A DNA stretch of 64,000 bases from Ambrosia x helenae (lineage: Eukaryota; Streptophyta; Magnoliopsida; Asterales; Asteraceae). The notes beneath the pieces are model-generated. The model had not been told where the DNA came from. It was given only the letters and a program-made list of their open reading frames with translations, and ran no database searches. The DNA lies in contig CM061233.1 of NCBI GenBank assembly GCA_030844895.1, forward strand, positions 66,207,656 to 66,271,655. The letters run 5' to 3'. Positions 10,839-22,400 of the stretch are shown one piece after another (position 1 is the stretch's first letter; each line of letters opens with the position of its first letter). The translations under genes were made by a program, and so were the position numbers.

Positions 10839-12774
10839 GGCTAGTGAGTACTGGGTGTGGAGGATGGTCCTCCACATCAGCCATCATGTCACGTGAGGCA
10901 AGGTCATCACCTAACGGATGGTTATATGGTGTGGAGGATGGACCTCCCCCCCCCCCCCCATTTAATTAATTAATATTCAATATGTAAAAAAGTAAAATTA
11001 ATAAACCTAAAATTACACTAAAAATCACTTAAGAAAAAATGACTTAAAATAAAAAAATATAAGATTGCTTAAAATTTAAAAAAGCTACGAACTCCATTTT
11101 TTGGCGATCCTCTCTTTCATTCTTTGCAAAACGGGACGGTCTTCTTCCGGATATACGTTGATGTCGGTTGTCATTATCTTCCATTCTTCTAATTGTGTTG
11201 ATTCTTCTTTCAACCGAAGCTTTTCGTCGACTTCACGTTTCTTCAATTTTACTTTTTCGGCTTGGGTTTCACTAAAGGTATGTTTGAAGGCTTGCAATTC
11301 GGCCACTAAATTATCTAACTTCGAACAGCTCCCGCTCTCTGATGCGGCTTTTTTTTTTTTTTTTTTTTTTTTTTGCAGTCGCTTGCCTTTTGGCTTTGTC
11401 CCTTCCTATGGGACGTGGCTTCTCTGGAACGGGGTCATCGTCAAAATCTGGCTCGTCGTTGATATCTATTTGACAACGGCCGGTTAAGCCTCCCACGTTG
11501 TAACTACCAGACTCATAAGTTTTAGACCGTTTGGCGCTTGCAGCCTCGTTTAGAATCGGCGCCCATTTGCTATATCTCTTCAAAACTAGCCACGCCCGAA
11601 CGTGGGGGAAATGATGATGATACTTGTCTTCAAATCTACGCATTGCCTCTTGGAAAACGTTTTCCTCGTTCCACCAACTTGATTTATTTACAAATAATGG
11701 ATTATAACCCATAAAGGTGTTGGATCACAATATTCATATTCCGAAACTTGGAGCTTATAGAATCGATCTCTCGATATGGACCTTCCTCTATTAGCTCGTG
11801 AAATTTGTCGCTAACTTCGGCCCAAAAACTATCTCTGGTTTGATTGTTTTTTACATTTTATAAATGTAATAAATATTAGTAACAAGAATGTATATACATT
11901 TATTATGTAATTAAAATTTTATGTAATAAAAATAACTGTAACAAATATTTTAATAAATATTCTTATTAATATTTATTTACCAACTATTGGACATTTTGAC
12001 GAAGCAACAAACGCCTTAGCCAATACGTCCTCTTCGATTTAGACCAAGGAAGCGACTTCGTTTTGGTGCGTTCATCACATACCCAGTTCTAATTTTTTTT
12101 CGTTTGGAAGTTTGGGGTTGGGTTTTGGGCACGAATTCTTCAACATCTTCTTCTTCCGGTTGAAACGGTCCTACCGTGGGTGGTGGTTTGTTTGTTGGTT
12201 CGGTTGAAATGGCATGTTAAGCGGGTTTTGCATTAGTTGGGTAAAAGAGTTGTGGGGGGGGGGGGGGGGTTGGTGCATTTGGTTCTTTGGGTGAAAGCAT
12301 AGGGGTTTGGATGCATTTGCATTTGGGTGAAAACGTTGGGAGTTTGTTGGCTAAATTGGTTGAAAGCATTGGGGGTTTGTTGGAAAACCAAAAATGTTAA
12401 CCAATTCGGATCGATTGGTACAGTGTAACGGGGTGTCGTGAACGGGTTTGGATTCGGGTTGTTTTGGTATGGATCCATGATGAGTTAGTGTAAAAAAATT
12501 GTGAGTTTAAGATGAGGTTTTATAAAGATTAAAGAGATTCGAAGAGTTGGTGTAAAAAATGAAAGTTAAGTATTGGTATTTATAAGTTTAAAATTGTTTT
12601 TTTAATACAGTAGCCGTTGGACATGATTCCCCAAAAAGCCCTAATGGTCATGAGGAGGACCATCCAATTCGTCAGGTGAGTGTCGGTGAGGACGAGCCGA
12701 CCCCCTAGGGGGGCAGTGTTGATGGTCTAGGCCGTGCCTGGACGACCCAGGGACGAGCCCCACACCCTAAAGCC
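10839..12774 (-). mobile_element. Non-autonomous PIF/Harbinger element carrying only ORF1
   Basis: 1936 bases bounded by TAA (10836-10838 and 12775-12777). The left end reads GGCTAGTGAGTACTGGGTGTGG; the complement of the right end reads GGCTTTAGGGTGTGGGG. These are related terminal inverted repeats with a small insertion in the left copy. Inside are minus-strand pieces of the Myb/trihelix-like ORF1 but no DDE transposase, so the element could move only with a transposase supplied elsewhere. C and G runs at 10947-10957 and 12246-12259 are long. Confidence 0.75.
11085..12478 (-). pseudogene. Broken PIF/Harbinger ORF1 protein (NAM-associated C-terminal type)
   Basis: Read right to left. A Pro/Asn/Gln-rich N-terminus beginning MDPYQNNPNPNP lies at 12478-12233. 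A middle part lies at 11712-11311, with FPHVRAWLVLK and a basic GRDKAKRQ stretch. A C-terminal coiled-coil-like part lies at 11306-11085, ending EEDRPVLQRMKERIAKK. This order matches the ORF1 at 28914-30426. The frame breaks near a poly-A run in the Lys-rich linker (about 11350-11372) and between the N-terminal and middle parts. Such proteins, often mislabelled 'glutathione S-transferase T3-like', are DNA-binding accessory proteins of Harbinger transposons. This copy is not functional. Confidence 0.75.
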
Positions 12775-12777
12775 TAA

Positions 12778-14229
12778 CAAAAGGTAGGTTTTTGTTTGTG
12801 GATTTAGATGAAGACATGGTCGATAGATCGGATGTGATATAGCTTAAAAAAAAAGAGCCAGGGTTCTATGGAGGGAAAGGGAAATTTAGGGCGGGAACAA
12901 GGAGTGGGTACTATTTAAAAAAAAGTATAAAAATAGTAATTAAAGTTTCAAAATATTGCTGAATAAAATTTTACCTTCTTATCTGTTTATAACCCTATCT
13001 AACCACTCATGCATCACCTCCTCAATCCATCACCACCAACTAGTTATGCCGACCCAAATTAGGCTCCTACTGGTTTAGTGTGAATATTAGTAAAAAGTTT
13101 TGACTAAAAACCATTATTTCATGTAGTACAGAATATAAACATAACCTTAATCCATTCTTTTAATTATATAGCAAATGGTATATTTGAAACTATGTGATTG
13201 CCAACATAGTATTTTAACATATACTACTAAAGCAATTAGAGACATGTCTATGGACACACCAACAAAGTAACTGAAAAGATTTTTAATCATATGAATGATT
13301 AGATAACCTTCAACCCTAGCCAGGGGCGAAGCATAGTGGAGGCCCGGCGGTGCCCTGGCCTTCGTCTTTTTTGGCGCAGTGATGAAATTTTGCGAATTTC
13401 GTAGGTAATTTTTTATATGAATTGAGTCGGACCCCACCGATTTAATCTTCCAGTCCCTACATATCGGAAAAAAATGAGGTCAGCTCGCGCCGATTCAATC
13501 TTCAAGCTTCGCCACTTAACCTAGCTGATCCACATAACCTATTTGATGTGTCGTTAAAGCTTCTAACTTAGCATAATTGACCCTTTACAAATAAAATACT
13601 ATTCAAATCTATCCATATATAAGACTACCATTTAACTATAATAATAGACCTTCTGATTTGAACAGTAATTTCAATTTTGAGTATTTGTTGTTATGTTAAA
13701 TACATATGATTTCAATTCTGTTTAATAAAAGTGGTGTAGCACAAATGGTAGGAATGATGTTTTGTTTGGCATTATACCCGAGTTCGACTCTTGGAAGCTT
13801 CTTTTTGTTTCCTTTTTATTGAACAGCTCTCATCCACTTAGTAGGACACGTGTTGAGTTCTGTTGAATCCACCCACTTAACCACGTGTAAAGCTCTGTTG
13901 AATCCCTTTATCTTCATGCCACGATCATATTTTTGTCTGATATCAATCTTTAGACCACCACAAACATAGCCACCCACTACCTTCACCCACCTACCACATC
14001 TGCCATCCATCGCCGTCGCCTCTGCCGCCACCACCAACCACCACCCATTACCTTCACCCACCCACCACCACCACTTTAAACCCTCATCTTCTTCATCTCA
14101 TCTCTTTAGGTTTTAGTCTGCCGCCAACGGTGGATGATAGGGGTTTCACCCGGTCGATGACTCCGTCGCCTCCTTCCTGCTGATGCCTCCAGATTTACCG
14201 CCGCGAGCGCCCTCCTGACACCTCTTCCG
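12778..14229. other. Intergenic with a small hAT-like MITE and a SINE-like stretch
   Basis: No gene is recognised. 13321-13517 (197 bases) begins CAGGGGCGAAGC and ends GCTTCGCCACTT, flanked by near-identical 8-mers ACCCTAGC and AACCTAGC, as expected of a hAT-type MITE. At 13735-13800, GTGTAGCACAAATGGTAGG followed by CCGAGTTCGACTCTTGG resembles tRNA A and B boxes of a SINE. The remainder is AT-rich or, at 13960-14120, rich in CCACC words. Confidence 0.45.
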
Positions 14230-14253
14230 ATGACTCCAGACTTACCGCCCGGG

Positions 14254-14786
14254 GCTGATGAAGAATATGGTGGACACACTAGACCCGAATCGTCTCAGAG
14301 AAACCCTCAACAAGGTACCAGCTTGACCCAGTTCACCTCCTCTGTTTTTTCCTGGATAATTTTCTTTTTGTTTAACCCTTTTTGGTGTTTTTTCCAAGGT
14401 GGAGAAGTGTTTCTATCGATTTCAAGTATGGGAAGACGTTGAAATCGGGTGCTTCCACGGTATGATGATCACACCTAAATCTATTGTCTTTAATCTAATT
14501 TATAATGTATTCTCATTGATTAGGAAACTGCATGTTTACACCTATTTTTTTAAATTAATAATAATAAGACTTTTCTGTGAAAAAGTCCATTTAACTAATT
14601 TCTATAATGATTTTTTTTTTTCATATAATTTAACTGTAAATGGATGTGTGAAATTGCTTGCACTGGATATGGTAAAATGGTTAAATGGTGTTTGTTTTTT
14701 TATTTTTTTACACTATTTTTGTGTATCTAATTTTGGATTTAGATATGGTCAGAAATCCTCACCTGGAAGATTGCCTACACAAATTG
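14254..14786 (+). pseudogene. Decayed exons of an unidentified plant gene
   Basis: Three exon-like pieces with plausible splice sites. 14254-14314 reads MVDTLDPNRLRETLNK and is followed by GTACC. 14399-14459 reads VEKCFYRFQVWEDVEIG between CCAAG and GTATG. 14743-14786 reads QKSSPGRLPTQI between TTTAG and GTAAG. The series DPNRL..TLNKV(D)KC..R(L/F)Q and a later (R/K)SSPGRLP-like motif remind me of a plant family with a conserved KVDKCMxRLQ stretch, but I cannot name it with confidence. No full reading frame joins the pieces. They look like captured or relic exons rather than a live gene. Confidence 0.35.
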
Positions 14787-14915
14787 GTAAGTTTTGTGAA
14801 GACTTGATGATTCGGTTTTAAGTGTAGTCTTGCTTCTAGATTATCAGGGCAAGATTTTTAGCCTCTATATGCTGACTTTATCACCACTAACACCGGATTC
14901 AGTAACTATTGTATC

Positions 14916-15633
14916 CAGTGTTGCAGAAGGCGCTAGGCGCTAGGCGGACTAGTCGGGACTAGGCGAAAATTAGGCGGAATTAGGCGTTTTCGAATTTTTT
15001 TACGTATTTTATATATACACACACATATTTAGGTGTTTTTTGAAATTATGTTAAGATATATACACATAAATATGTTAAGGTCCATTGATCGGATGGGTCG
15101 AACTGGATAACATTATAAATAATTTATATATTTGAAATATAAATAATATTTAGAGTGTTAAATATTCAAGTTTTAAAATAGAAATGATTATAACTTGAAG
15201 GATTAAAAGTGCTAGAGCTTAATTTCTGAGGGGGGGTTTATTGAAACTATTATTAAACCCTAAATATAAAATGAATGTGAGATCTGGGCATTTGACACAC
15301 ACTGCCGCATGTCCTCTGATCTCTCACACTCACTTTCTCTCTCTCTCTCTAACATTTTTCTTCTCTCATCCTTGTAAGTTGTCACTTTCATCTTTATTAT
15401 TGCTTCTCCTTTCATCCTCTCTGAGTTATAATATACAGATTTCACTTTCATCTCCAGTCAGACCACTGCCGCCTAGCCCCGCCGAACGCCGCCTAGCTCC
15501 GCCGAACGCCGCCTAATCGCCGCCTGATCACCAAAACGCCGAGGAATCCGCCTAGGGCAAAATTCCAAGTTTTACCACCGCCTAGCGCCTAGGCGCCGCT
15601 AGGCGGCCGCCTAGGCCGCCTTTTACAACACTG
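14916..15633. mobile_element. hAT-type non-autonomous element (8-bp TSD)
   Basis: 718 bases with tips CAGTGTTGCAGAAGGCG and, complemented from the right, CAGTGTTGTAAAAGGCGG. It is flanked by the perfect 8-bp duplication ATTGTATC (14908-14915 and 15634-15641), the hAT hallmark. Both ends are rich in AGGCGCTAGGCG words that can form large hairpins. No transposase coding is visible. A shorter relative lies in TIC62 at 25431-25754. Confidence 0.92.
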
Positions 15634-15641
15634 ATTGTATC

Positions 15642-16346
15642 CCCTTTGTTGTTAACTCATTTTGATTATGAGTAATATTTACATATGTGTATCATATGTA
15701 TATGTATACGTATATGTCTTTATGTAGTAATTGTAGGTACTCATGTGAATTTTGTAGTACTTACTGTTGATTCGTTTGATGGCGTACTTTATTGAGAAAC
15801 TAACGTTAATTTACGAGTTTTTGGTCATGCAGGTTCAATTTCATTTGGGTTCGTTATTTCTTACGCGAGTCGTTATTTGCGGGTGAATTTCGGATCTTTA
15901 AGCAAGTACCTTTTGATCGAGTTTTTGTTTTTGGTCATACTGGTAATGTTCATATCTGTATTTGTGTGTGACTTTTTGTTTCTTCCTAACTTATTATCAA
16001 CTGGCTAATTCAGATTGCTTATTTTCTTCTTGATTATTATGTATTTCAGATCTTTAAGTAAGTACCTATTGAAACAAACATCAAAACAAGATGTCAACTA
16101 CCCACACAGAAACTCACTAGCAAGTGATCGTGCAGGTATGTTTTGCGATCGACTTTTGTTGCTGAAGTAATTAGTTTCAATTTTTGGTCTTTTCTTTCTA
16201 ATGAAAACCTTGGACTACGAACTGGGATATGTAGTGTTAAGGAGTTACAATTACATTCTAATTTAACATGTTCTTTTCTAGAGTCATTTGATGTTGTAGC
16301 AGTAGTGGTAATATTGGTGCTTACTGTTTTTCTATAGTCATTGCAG
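15642..16346. other. AT-rich, intron-like stretch without recognised gene
   Basis: No protein homology was recognised. Two similar segments, near 15895-15915 and 16045-16065, both contain ATCTTTAAGNAAGTACC, suggesting a small local duplication. The sequence leads into the UPL-like exon fragment and reads like intronic DNA. Confidence 0.4.
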
Positions 16347-16633
16347 GCTCTTAAGAAGATATCTCAGGATCACCCTGCTGCATACTTGCGAGCGGGTGCA
16401 TTAGTGGTGTTGCTCTCTTATCTTGACTTCTTTTCTGCTGGAGTTTAGATATATTTTGTTGGTCCTCATGTTAAGTATATGAAAGAATTAAATGTAAGTT
16501 GAATTATATGGTGATATCTTATTTCTTTTTACCACTTATCTGTTAGCGTGCAACATTATCTACTCTTGCAAAATGTGCTAAAACAAATTCCATCTGATGC
16601 AGCTGATTTAGTCATTCAGTATCATGATGCCAA
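16347..16633 (+). pseudogene. Fragment of a UPL3/UPL4-type HECT E3 ubiquitin ligase gene
   Basis: After the acceptor TTGCAG, 16347-16448 translates to ALKKISQDHPAAYLRAGAL, then LSYLDFFSAGV. This corresponds to the armadillo-repeat region of plant UPL3/KAKTUS and UPL4. The next codon is TAG where the family has Gln (CAG). A second piece at 16546-16633 reads ATLSTLAKCAK, then in other frames PSDAADLVI and QYHDAK. The family's intervening residues between DAADxV and QYHDAK are deleted. Stops, frameshifts and the missing rest of a ~1,800-residue protein show it is a non-functional fragment, probably captured by a transposon. Confidence 0.75.
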
Positions 16634-18313
16634 GGCGAGTAAACAAAATTCATTGAATTGAATTCTTGCCTATTGAAGCTGACGTCGTTTGGTATCGGCT
16701 GGCACTTAATCGAACACATCTTTTACATGCCCAGAATCAGGTTTGGTTCCATTAAACACTATTTTGCTTGCACCAAAATCATTGTATGTGTTCATGAAGT
16801 TCGTCATGAATACAAGAAACGAAACCAAGTGTATGCCTATTATATATCATGTATACTTTCTTTATTATGATGAAATTATGGAAAAAAAAAAGCTTACAAC
16901 TTTTCCTCATTTTGGTTATTTTTTTCATTTAAAACTTACATACATCACATAATATTATTATTGATTTATTTCATTAACTAAACTCCACTTATATTCATAT
17001 TAATGCTGCCAATTTGTTAGAGGATTCGAGTCTTTTTGAGATGGATCAGTGTGGGATATTGCTGGTCACATAAAAAGAAGGTACACTATATGTATATTAT
17101 TAGTACCTATGATATGGAGCAATGTCATCATGCAATAGGAGACAAACTGATTTAACCGATTTAGCGCTCCGCGACGCGCGCGGGGTTATCTACCAAATCT
17201 ATTTTTCACCTTGCTTTTAGTTGCTTACATTTAGTACTTCTAGGGTATTCATAATTGAACCAAAAAAGATAATACTCATATAATATAAACAAAGGTAGCA
17301 ATTTGAACCCACAATATATGCTGTAACATTTGCTCTGTGGGATTGTGTCTTTGATCCATTTCAATACTGTTGAAATTGTGCTTTCGTTGCTGCTATAGTT
17401 GATATAGAAGATGATTTTAAAATATGTTTTGCTATATGTCAATAGTCATTTAACATATATATGTTTAGTAGGTAACACAGTTACATTAACTGCTGCTAAG
17501 ATTTATCTCACTGGTTCTTTTTTTGTTTTTGTTTTGAACGACCAACAAATTGATGTACCGACTACCCGGGCCACCCACCATTGTGAAAGCACCCCTGGGT
17601 GAAGACATGTCTTATATGCCCGCCCAATGATACCAAGAGGTTATAATAGAGATACACGGTGACAGCGAGGAGGTTTAACCGGAGTTGGTACTGCAGCGAC
17701 TCCGACGAAGGCTTTGTTTCCAACCATTAATGGATATTTTTCATGTTTTAGGTTTCAAATTTTGAATGGGTTATGAAATCATTGTCTTTTCTTTCATATT
17801 GGTTCACAATTGTCATAATTACCAAAAAGAGTCTACATGTTTCCCTTTGTAAATGCCAGAGTATTTTTTAATGAAACATGGCAGGAGAAGCTGGCGTTAC
17901 AATTATAAAACAGATTTAGGTAGATTTATTGCTTTAATTTGTGGGGGTTTCTGGTTCTTAAAAAGGTTCTTGAGTTAGGTTTGACCCATCCTTACTAATC
18001 AGTTAGCATAGTAGAATTTATTTTAATAGACAAGAGGAAGGTACCAAATTTCACACACTTGTATGTATGGTGCAAGACGCACAACGCGTTCTCACTACAT
18101 CCATCATCTAACAAACATATCATACAAGTACATTGCATGGGTTTTCATATCGTTGCACTGCTGCTGCATATAACAGGGAGCTTTTTGGATAGGAAGCGGA
18201 AGGCAGCGGTAGTTCATCTTACTGTTAGGCAGTGTTGTATGGGCCTGCTCAAAAGCTCAGTTGGTTAGGCGATCAAGTCTGGTAAAGACTTAAACGATTC
18301 GGCGCAACATGGA
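16634..18313. other. AT-rich sequence, no gene recognised; one tRNA-like word
   Basis: No coherent coding sequence. A GC palindrome CGCGACGCGCGCG at 17170-17182 resembles a decayed Helitron hairpin. AAAGCTCAGTTGGTTAGGCG at 18251-18270 resembles a tRNA A box without a matching full tRNA. The DNA lies between gene fragments and probably belongs to the same composite mobile segment. Confidence 0.35.
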
Positions 18314-18602
18314 TAGTGAACCACCACCCGCCCAACCTGATGTCAATGGAACCGGTTTTCGCCTAATGGAAAAGTTCATCCTTCTAGGGACAGTTGATTG
18401 CGTTGGTGAGCAGCTTAGAGTTATCCCATCAGTTTATGTATTATACTTGCAGTTATCTCCTTTTATCATAGATATTGGAATTAAATATTGGTGTTTGCAT
18501 AATTACTTGTAGGTTGGGAGAGTCAAGTATAACCAAGGCTGGAAGGATATAAAGGAAATTACAAAAGAGATGTTGCTTTGGTTTAATGATGAAGTTCAAA
18601 TG
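18314..18602 (+). pseudogene. Exon-like pieces of unknown origin
   Basis: 18309-18411 is open and reads PPPAQPDVNGTGFRLMEKF, then GTVDCVGEQLR, ahead of a long TA-rich stretch. After TTGTAG, 18513-18600 reads VGRVKYNQGWKDIKEITKEM. Both look like true coding exons by composition. I do not recognise the family. No start, stop or continuous frame is present, so they are listed as relic or captured exons. Confidence 0.3.
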
Positions 18603-18804
18603 GATAAAAAAGGTAGGGCAACCAATTTTTTGCTTCAAACATTGTGGTGTTGGTAAATTCTCACTGGAGAGATATATGTGTCGATTATGTAATGAATTGT
18701 ACAATAACAGACTTGATGGATATAGATATATACCCAAACGACATTTGCACATCTTGAATTCCCACCTCAACGCGCGGGTGTGTCACCTTTGTTGTATACC
18801 TATT

Positions 18805-18840
18805 GTATTGCGCGCATCGCGCGCCGGTTTATACAACTAG
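18805..18840 (+). other. Helitron-like 3' terminus
   Basis: TATTGCGCGCATCGCGCGC forms a GC-rich hairpin (GCGCG(C)-AT-(C)GCGCGC). It is followed by CGGTTTATACAACTAG and then T, the standard Helitron 3' arrangement (hairpin about 10-12 bases before CTAG, insertion before T). The 5' partner is unknown; one weak candidate is ATCTATCCATATATAAGACTACC near 13607. If correct, the decayed exons from 14254 to 18602 would be Helitron cargo. Confidence 0.55.
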
Positions 18841-19251
18841 TTGTTGTAGTGCAATAATATAGATATGAGAAGGTTATTTTAAGATAACCTATAAAGAGAC
18901 AAAAAAATATATATATATGGTAATAATACTATTACCATACCGATATCATGGTAAGCCAAACCAATATTGACAAAATCCCACCCCGTGTGTTTACCAAAAA
19001 ATTATATGGTAATAATTGCCAATGATTTCCAGCCCAACTGGTTTGACGTATGGTGGATTTTTCCTTAGAGGTTCCAATCATAGGGGTAGGTCACAGGTTC
19101 GATCAATGCACACCATAAAAAAATTCGCCATGATGGTTTGAGCTTAGGCAAGAACACCGATGTGTGAATAGGGATTATTGGGACCGCTAGGTTAAGGTTG
19201 TACATGGATTTCCATTGAAATAAACCTAAAAAAAAGTAATTAGTAATTAAA
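18841..19251 (+). other. Upstream region of TIC62 with SINE-like sequence
   Basis: 19030-19230 contains CCCAACTGGTTTGACG (A-box-like), then CACAGGTTCGATCAATG (B-box-like) about 70 bases later, and ends in CCTAAAAAAAAG, which suggests an old tRNA-derived SINE. No coding sequence is seen. The AT-rich stretch 18905-19010 has short dispersed GGTAATAAT words. Confidence 0.35.
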
Positions 19252-19282
19252 TGGGCTAGTGGCCCAACTATGTTTAAGCCCA
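19252..19282 (+). promoter_or_regulatory. Site II-type (TGGGC) promoter elements of TIC62
   Basis: ATGGGCTAGTGGCCCAAC followed closely by AGCCCAAG gives three TGGGC/GCCCA words within 31 bases, about 215-245 bases before the TIC62 start codon. Such clustered site II elements are bound by TCP factors and are common in promoters of plant organelle and housekeeping genes. The intervening leader is CT- and CA-rich, as in many plant 5' UTRs. Confidence 0.45.
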
Positions 19283-19495
19283 AGATGACTGCTTGGATTG
19301 GACCTGTTTAAACCACTGTGTGATTCCAAAATTTTCGGGTAGGGGTCCACCATATCCAGATGCAAAGCAGGAGATATGCCACAACTGCCATGCTGCCATA
19401 CACATATCACTCGTTATTCCCTCTCTCTCACACACAACACACAATCTTACACATATCAATCATAATATTGTTATAAACATTGATCGGAAGCGTTA

Positions 19496-22400
19496 ATGGA
19501 GCTCCGGTCAATTCAGTCGCCGGTTGTTAGCGGCATACCTACAAAAGGCTCCATTGAAAACCCTCAACTCATATCCTACTGCAAGCTTTTCACCTCCTTC
19601 CGTACCAAAAAAACCTCTCGATCAAATGCCCTTAAGTTTCAACCTAAACCTATTCGTCTCAACGTTCAAGCTTCTGGTATTATTATTATTACATTACATC
19701 AATGCAGTGTTTGTTTTCCTTCACTTTTGTAATGTGATTTGTTCATTATTATGAGTTTTACTGTTTTAGGTTGCATTTGTAGTTTATGTTTTGTAATTGA
19801 CTGTTGACGTTATATGATTTGTTCAATTAGAAGGTTAGGTTTAAGACGGAAGTAACAAACATGCATATGACTCGTCTAACTGCTATGTTATAAGTTGAAT
19901 TTGTGGTTTAAGTTTTGTGATTGACCGATTACGTTTGATTAGTTAGAAGGTTTATGAGCAGTGAGTTTTGTTTGGATGTTTTCCTTTAGTTTTGCAATGT
20001 GATTTGTTTATTATGATGAGTTTTAGGTTGAATTTGTAGTTTACGTTTGTGATTGACCGTTGAGGTAATCTTATTTGATTAGTTAGAAGGTTTTTGAGCA
20101 GTAAGTTCCAATTGTATGTGATTTGATGTGTAGCTTTTAGCTACTGCAGGTGTTGTTAACCCTACAGTGTAATGTTTTTTATTTTTATTTTTATTTTGAG
20201 TCATTGGCTTATAGTACTGAATTTGAGAAACTGATGTTATTTAGTAATTAATGGTCATTTTTAGAATAATAACTAGTAAAAGGGAAATTACATCTAATGT
20301 TTGTGTTGCATTTGGTTTCAATGATGTATGAATTACAAATTATCTGCTGGTTTATGAAATGTGCAACAGCAGTTGGTTTACAGCCTGCCGAAATGAAAAC
20401 AAAAGATGAGGAGAAAGACGTAAATGTCGTATTTGTTGCAGGAGCAACCGGCAAAGTTGGTTCACGAACAGTAAGGTTGGTTACAAATGGTAATAAAGTC
20501 TCATTAACCCTTTTGCACTTGGAATTTAAAAATTGTTTAATGACTGATGGTTTGTGCAGGGAGCTTTTGAAATTAGGATTTAATGTTCGAGCTGGTGTAC
20601 GAAGTACTCAAAGAGCAGAACCTTTGGTGAAGGTATAACTTTTATAGTTATTAGATTAATAATGTTTTTCAGTATTTTTGAACTGTAAATATACAAAACC
20701 GTTGTTATTACTTGTAGAGTGTGCAGCAGATGAAGCTTGATGACACATTATCTGATGGAAGTCAGCGTAAGATTTTACTTTGATGATAATTTGAAAGTTT
20801 TTTGTTAGTTAGTATGTAAGGAACGATGCCCACTCTGTAGTCCAGCTATAGAGAAGCTTCAACTTGTGGAGTGTGATTTGGAGAAACCAGAGCAAATTAA
20901 GCCTGCATTGGCCAACGCGTCAACAGTTATATGTTGCATTGGGGCAAGCGAGAAGGAAATATTTGATGTTACTGGGCCCTACCGAATTGACTTTCTAGCC
21001 ACAAAAACCTTATTGATGCAGGTATTTAAGGTTTTAAATAATTTTATCTTTTGTAGTAAACTTGACATGGTATGAATGAATAAGGATCTCAAGTTCAGTT
21101 TCGAAAGGTCATGCACAAATAATACTTATACCTTTAGCTATAAAAGGATTTAGTATCATATTTTTTTTCTCTCAACTTAAAATTAACATCGATGCATATA
21201 TCTAGAATTTGGCTGATTTTGCTTGTGCATATAGAAAATATTTCACATTCTTTTTCCAATGATGACATGTTATTTGAGTTTAAGCAAACTGGTTACTGAT
21301 ATAAGGGATGAATTAAAGTATTTTCTTATAAATGTTTAGCTGCTGCTGCAAAAGCGAAACACTTTATGTTGGTTACTTCTTTGGGAACTAACAAGTTTGG
21401 ATTTCCTGCTGCTGTATTGAAGTGAGTTCAAATTTCTGATTATGTGGCTATTCCACATTATAAACACCTTTAGTTGAAGATTTTAGTAATCATAATCTCT
21501 GCAACAAAATGATTCCCTGATTATATTTTTATTTCTATTTGGAGTTTGTTTTGGGGTGTCCTATGTTGGAAAAGGAAGGCTGAAGAAGCACTGCTTGCTA
21601 GTGGGATTCCTTACACTGTGAGTTAGATAAAACAAGAGGTGGCAATTTCGACTCATTTACATATGGGTGGGTCAGTGTGGGTTATGCTTTTGGGTTAATA
21701 CCGTAAAAACAATCATCATACCTTTTCATTTTGCATGTAAAATCTCTCAACCGAATTTTGACACATAAAAGTCCCTAAACCTGTTACATGTGAAAATTTG
21801 AAATGATAGAACAAAATTTGGAGGAAATTATGCCATTTACAGAAACAACTGATAAGCACACAAAATACTAGTTTTGACCTATTACACGATTTACACAATC
21901 CACCCATTTTGCCACCTCTACTTCAAACTTTTCCTTACATGGTAACCTAGACACTTACAAACCTAAATTGTTTTCTTTTTCTATTTTCTTTTCAGATAGT
22001 GAGACCTGGAGGCATGGAGCGTCCTACAGATTCCTTCAAGGAAACACATAATCTTACCCTCTCTCCAGGAGATACTTTATTTGGTGGTCTAGTTTCGAAT
22101 TTACAGGTTATTTTCCATCAAACTTCTTTTGCGTATTTATGTTGTTGGATCAGTTCTTAACAGTTTATCATAGTTTCTTCTAAGCACACTTGTAAGATAT
22201 ATCAAAGTAAATGCACAGCGAAATGTATTAAGTGTTCTTAGTTAAAGTATCACTTTTAACAGGAGTTATTGCTCCCCCTCAATTGTAGAACTAAAGCAGT
22301 TAATATGAGAATAAGTTGATTCAAATGATTCTCATATATTAGAAATGTTTACTGCAAAGTGCAAAATAGAAGGGTTGTACCTATCTATTTATAGACTGAA

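Noticed and set aside
13816..14061. Open frame with Gly/Trp/Val-rich product on the minus strand
   Set aside because: CCACC-rich low-complexity DNA; no start context, homology or gene neighbourhood supports it.
18245..18290. tRNA-like AAAGCTCAGTTGGTTAGGCG
   Set aside because: Only an A box is present; no anticodon arm, T arm or acceptor pairing follows.
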